DNA of 64,000 nt, taken from positions 124,001 through 188,000 of the forward strand of contig JANOQM010000053.1 in assembly GCA_031422295.1 (NCBI GenBank), in the 5' to 3' direction. Below the pieces are notes generated by a model. The model saw nothing but the letters and a program-made list of their open reading frames with translations. It made no database searches and was not told the origin of the DNA. Below, in pieces: positions 63,080-64,000 of the stretch. Both the position numbers and the translations under genes were made by a program. The DNA comes from JANOMH01 sp031422295 (GTDB lineage Bacteria; Pseudomonadota; Alphaproteobacteria; Rhodobacterales; Rhodobacteraceae). Position 1 is the first letter of the stretch; the number at the start of each line of letters is the position of its first letter.

Positions 63080-64000
63080 TTATTCCGGCGTCAACACCGT
63101 TACCCCAACCGCGCCCGCCCGCGCCAAAGCCGGGTCCAGCGACATCGGTACATATTCGCCCTGCCGCCATAATGTTCCCAGATTGTCGTAGAACCGCGAC
63201 AGCGGGTGCCCGGACTGCCCGGTCGAAATGATGAACACTGACGAGTCCGGATCGGCGAAATCATAGACCCCGCGATACCCAGCGGCATGGACGTTCTGAA
63301 ACGGATCCGGGCCCTCGCCCGAGGTTCGGCCCCGCAGCAGCGTATCATCGTCGCCACTGGTCGATTGGACGATATTGACGAACCAGCCCAACACAGGCGT
63401 ATCGCCCAGAACCGGATGATCCTGCGTTGCCTGATGCGCGTCACCCCAGCGCAGGGATTCCAACCGGGTGCCATAACGGTCGGCCAGCCAGACAATCGCG
63501 TCATCCAGCGCCATGCGGGAGATTTCGGTGCAGGTCTCAATCGGTGCCGATTGCAGCACGTCACACCATGCCGCAGCACCGTCTGTATTGCGGAACACCC
63601 GGTCAATGAATACCGGTTCCACATGGGTAAACTCTGCGGCCAGCGGCCCCATTTCATCCTGAATCAGACGGACCTGCAGTGCCCGCATCCAGGCCGCATA
63701 AATCAGCGGCTCGGGCATGTGTTCGTTCATTTCGCCATTCCATTCGGCCAGCAATTGCAGGGCTACGTGCCGCTGCGCCTCGGGCGATCCAGTGGGGGCG
63801 GCCTCGCCGGTGAACCACAGGTCGGCCCCGACAAGTGGTAATAGCAGACGGGCGGTGGGGCTGACTGTATCCAGTTGCGCCTCGATGAAACTCTCGCGGG
63901 TATGCACTTCGCGGCGTTGCATCAGAAACTGCCAGCGGGTGATCCGTTGGGTATCGCCCCACAGAAACGACACATGGTTGGGAAACGGGCGATCTACGGT
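63080..64000 (-). CDS. Penicillin acylase family protein, C-terminal part
   Basis: About 306 residues are visible; the frame stays open through base 64000, so the start lies outside the window. Sequence TVDRPFPNHVSFLWGDTQR and later QSGHPLSRFYDNLG are typical of the C-terminal chain of Ntn-hydrolase acylases, which cleave acyl-homoserine lactones, aculeacins or beta-lactams. The catalytic serine-bearing start of the beta chain is outside the window, so activity cannot be judged. It is convergent with hflX by 4 bases. Confidence 0.85.
   Translation of the reverse strand, partial: TVDRPFPNHVSFLWGDTQRITRWQFLMQRREVHTRESFIEAQLDTVSPTARLLLPLVGADLWFTGEAAPTGSPEAQRHVALQLLAEWNGEMNEHMPEPLIYAAWMRALQVRLIQDEMGPLAAEFTHVEPVFIDRVFRNTDGAAAWCDVLQSAPIETCTEISRMALDDAIVWLADRYGTRLESLRWGDAHQATQDHPVLGDTPVLGWFVNIVQSTSGDDDTLLRGRTSGEGPDPFQNVHAAGYRGVYDFADPDSSVFIISTGQSGHPLSRFYDNLGTLWRQGEYVPMSLDPALARAGAVGVTVLTPE

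Overview
The window is a dense, mostly housekeeping chromosomal segment of an alphaproteobacterium, almost certainly a member of the Rhodobacteraceae (Roseobacter/Rhodobacter lineage). Lineage markers are sciP directly upstream of ctrA, nifR3(dus)-ntrB-ntrC-ntrY-ntrX-trkA-trkH-hfq-hflX in one run, NtrC and NtrX without the GAFTGA loop, the small families DUF6456, DUF6477 and (probably) DUF6614, a fused ispDF, and an RTX protein with a C-terminal Hint domain. Coding density is high, with many ATGA/GTGA-type start-stop overlaps. I see no prophage, insertion sequence or CRISPR array.

Layout. 1-9.5 kb: envelope operon on the plus strand (cdsA 3' end, dxr, rseP, a 41-codon membrane ORF, bamA, skp-like, fabZ, lpxA, lpxI, lpxB), covering phospholipid, isoprenoid, outer-membrane-protein and lipid A biogenesis; lpxD is not in the run. 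9.6-16.4 kb: mnmA, the cell-cycle pair sciP-ctrA, ligA, and recG interrupted by one in-frame TAA. 16.4-16.8 kb: a compact accessory-looking locus with a GTTC-N7-GTTC LexA-type box, a 42-codon single-membrane-segment protein with a strong ribosome site, and a structured, probably transcribed region ending in an intrinsic terminator. 16.8-28 kb: mainly minus-strand genes (NifU-like scaffold, gluQ, trmFO, small envelope genes, gyrA, a beta-hydroxyacid dehydrogenase, ornithine cyclodeaminase-arginase, DsbB-DedA), with hisI on plus.

28-32.3 kb: zinc metallopeptidase, tRNA-Leu(CAA), a 665-base gene-free stretch and the 801-residue RTX-Hint protein. 32-42.6 kb: minus-strand monooxygenase/alcohol dehydrogenase and MFS/guaA pairs, a secreted hydrolase, an MttB-family methyltransferase, two Rhodobacteraceae-type small-family genes around a divergent control region, a lysine-rich coiled-coil protein of unknown function and an aquaporin. 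42.7-51 kb: lipA, a desaturase, two c-type cytochromes next to a LysR regulator, hpt, a Sel1-repeat protein, a COQ10-like protein, pncC-pgpA-ispDF. 51.3-63 kb: the nitrogen-regulatory and potassium-uptake run ending with hfq-hflX. The window closes inside a penicillin-acylase-family gene.

Most interesting signals: (1) the LexA-type box placed upstream of a tiny membrane protein, an arrangement reminiscent of SOS-induced division inhibitors such as Caulobacter SidA; (2) a single-base nonsense codon in an otherwise complete recG immediately upstream of it; (3) the structured, C-rich-motif RNA candidate between them and the terminator; (4) a GANTC site plus TTAACCAT element upstream of ctrA; (5) a hairpin-bearing 24-base direct repeat at the end of a DUF6477 gene, whose 33-base period keeps reading frame.
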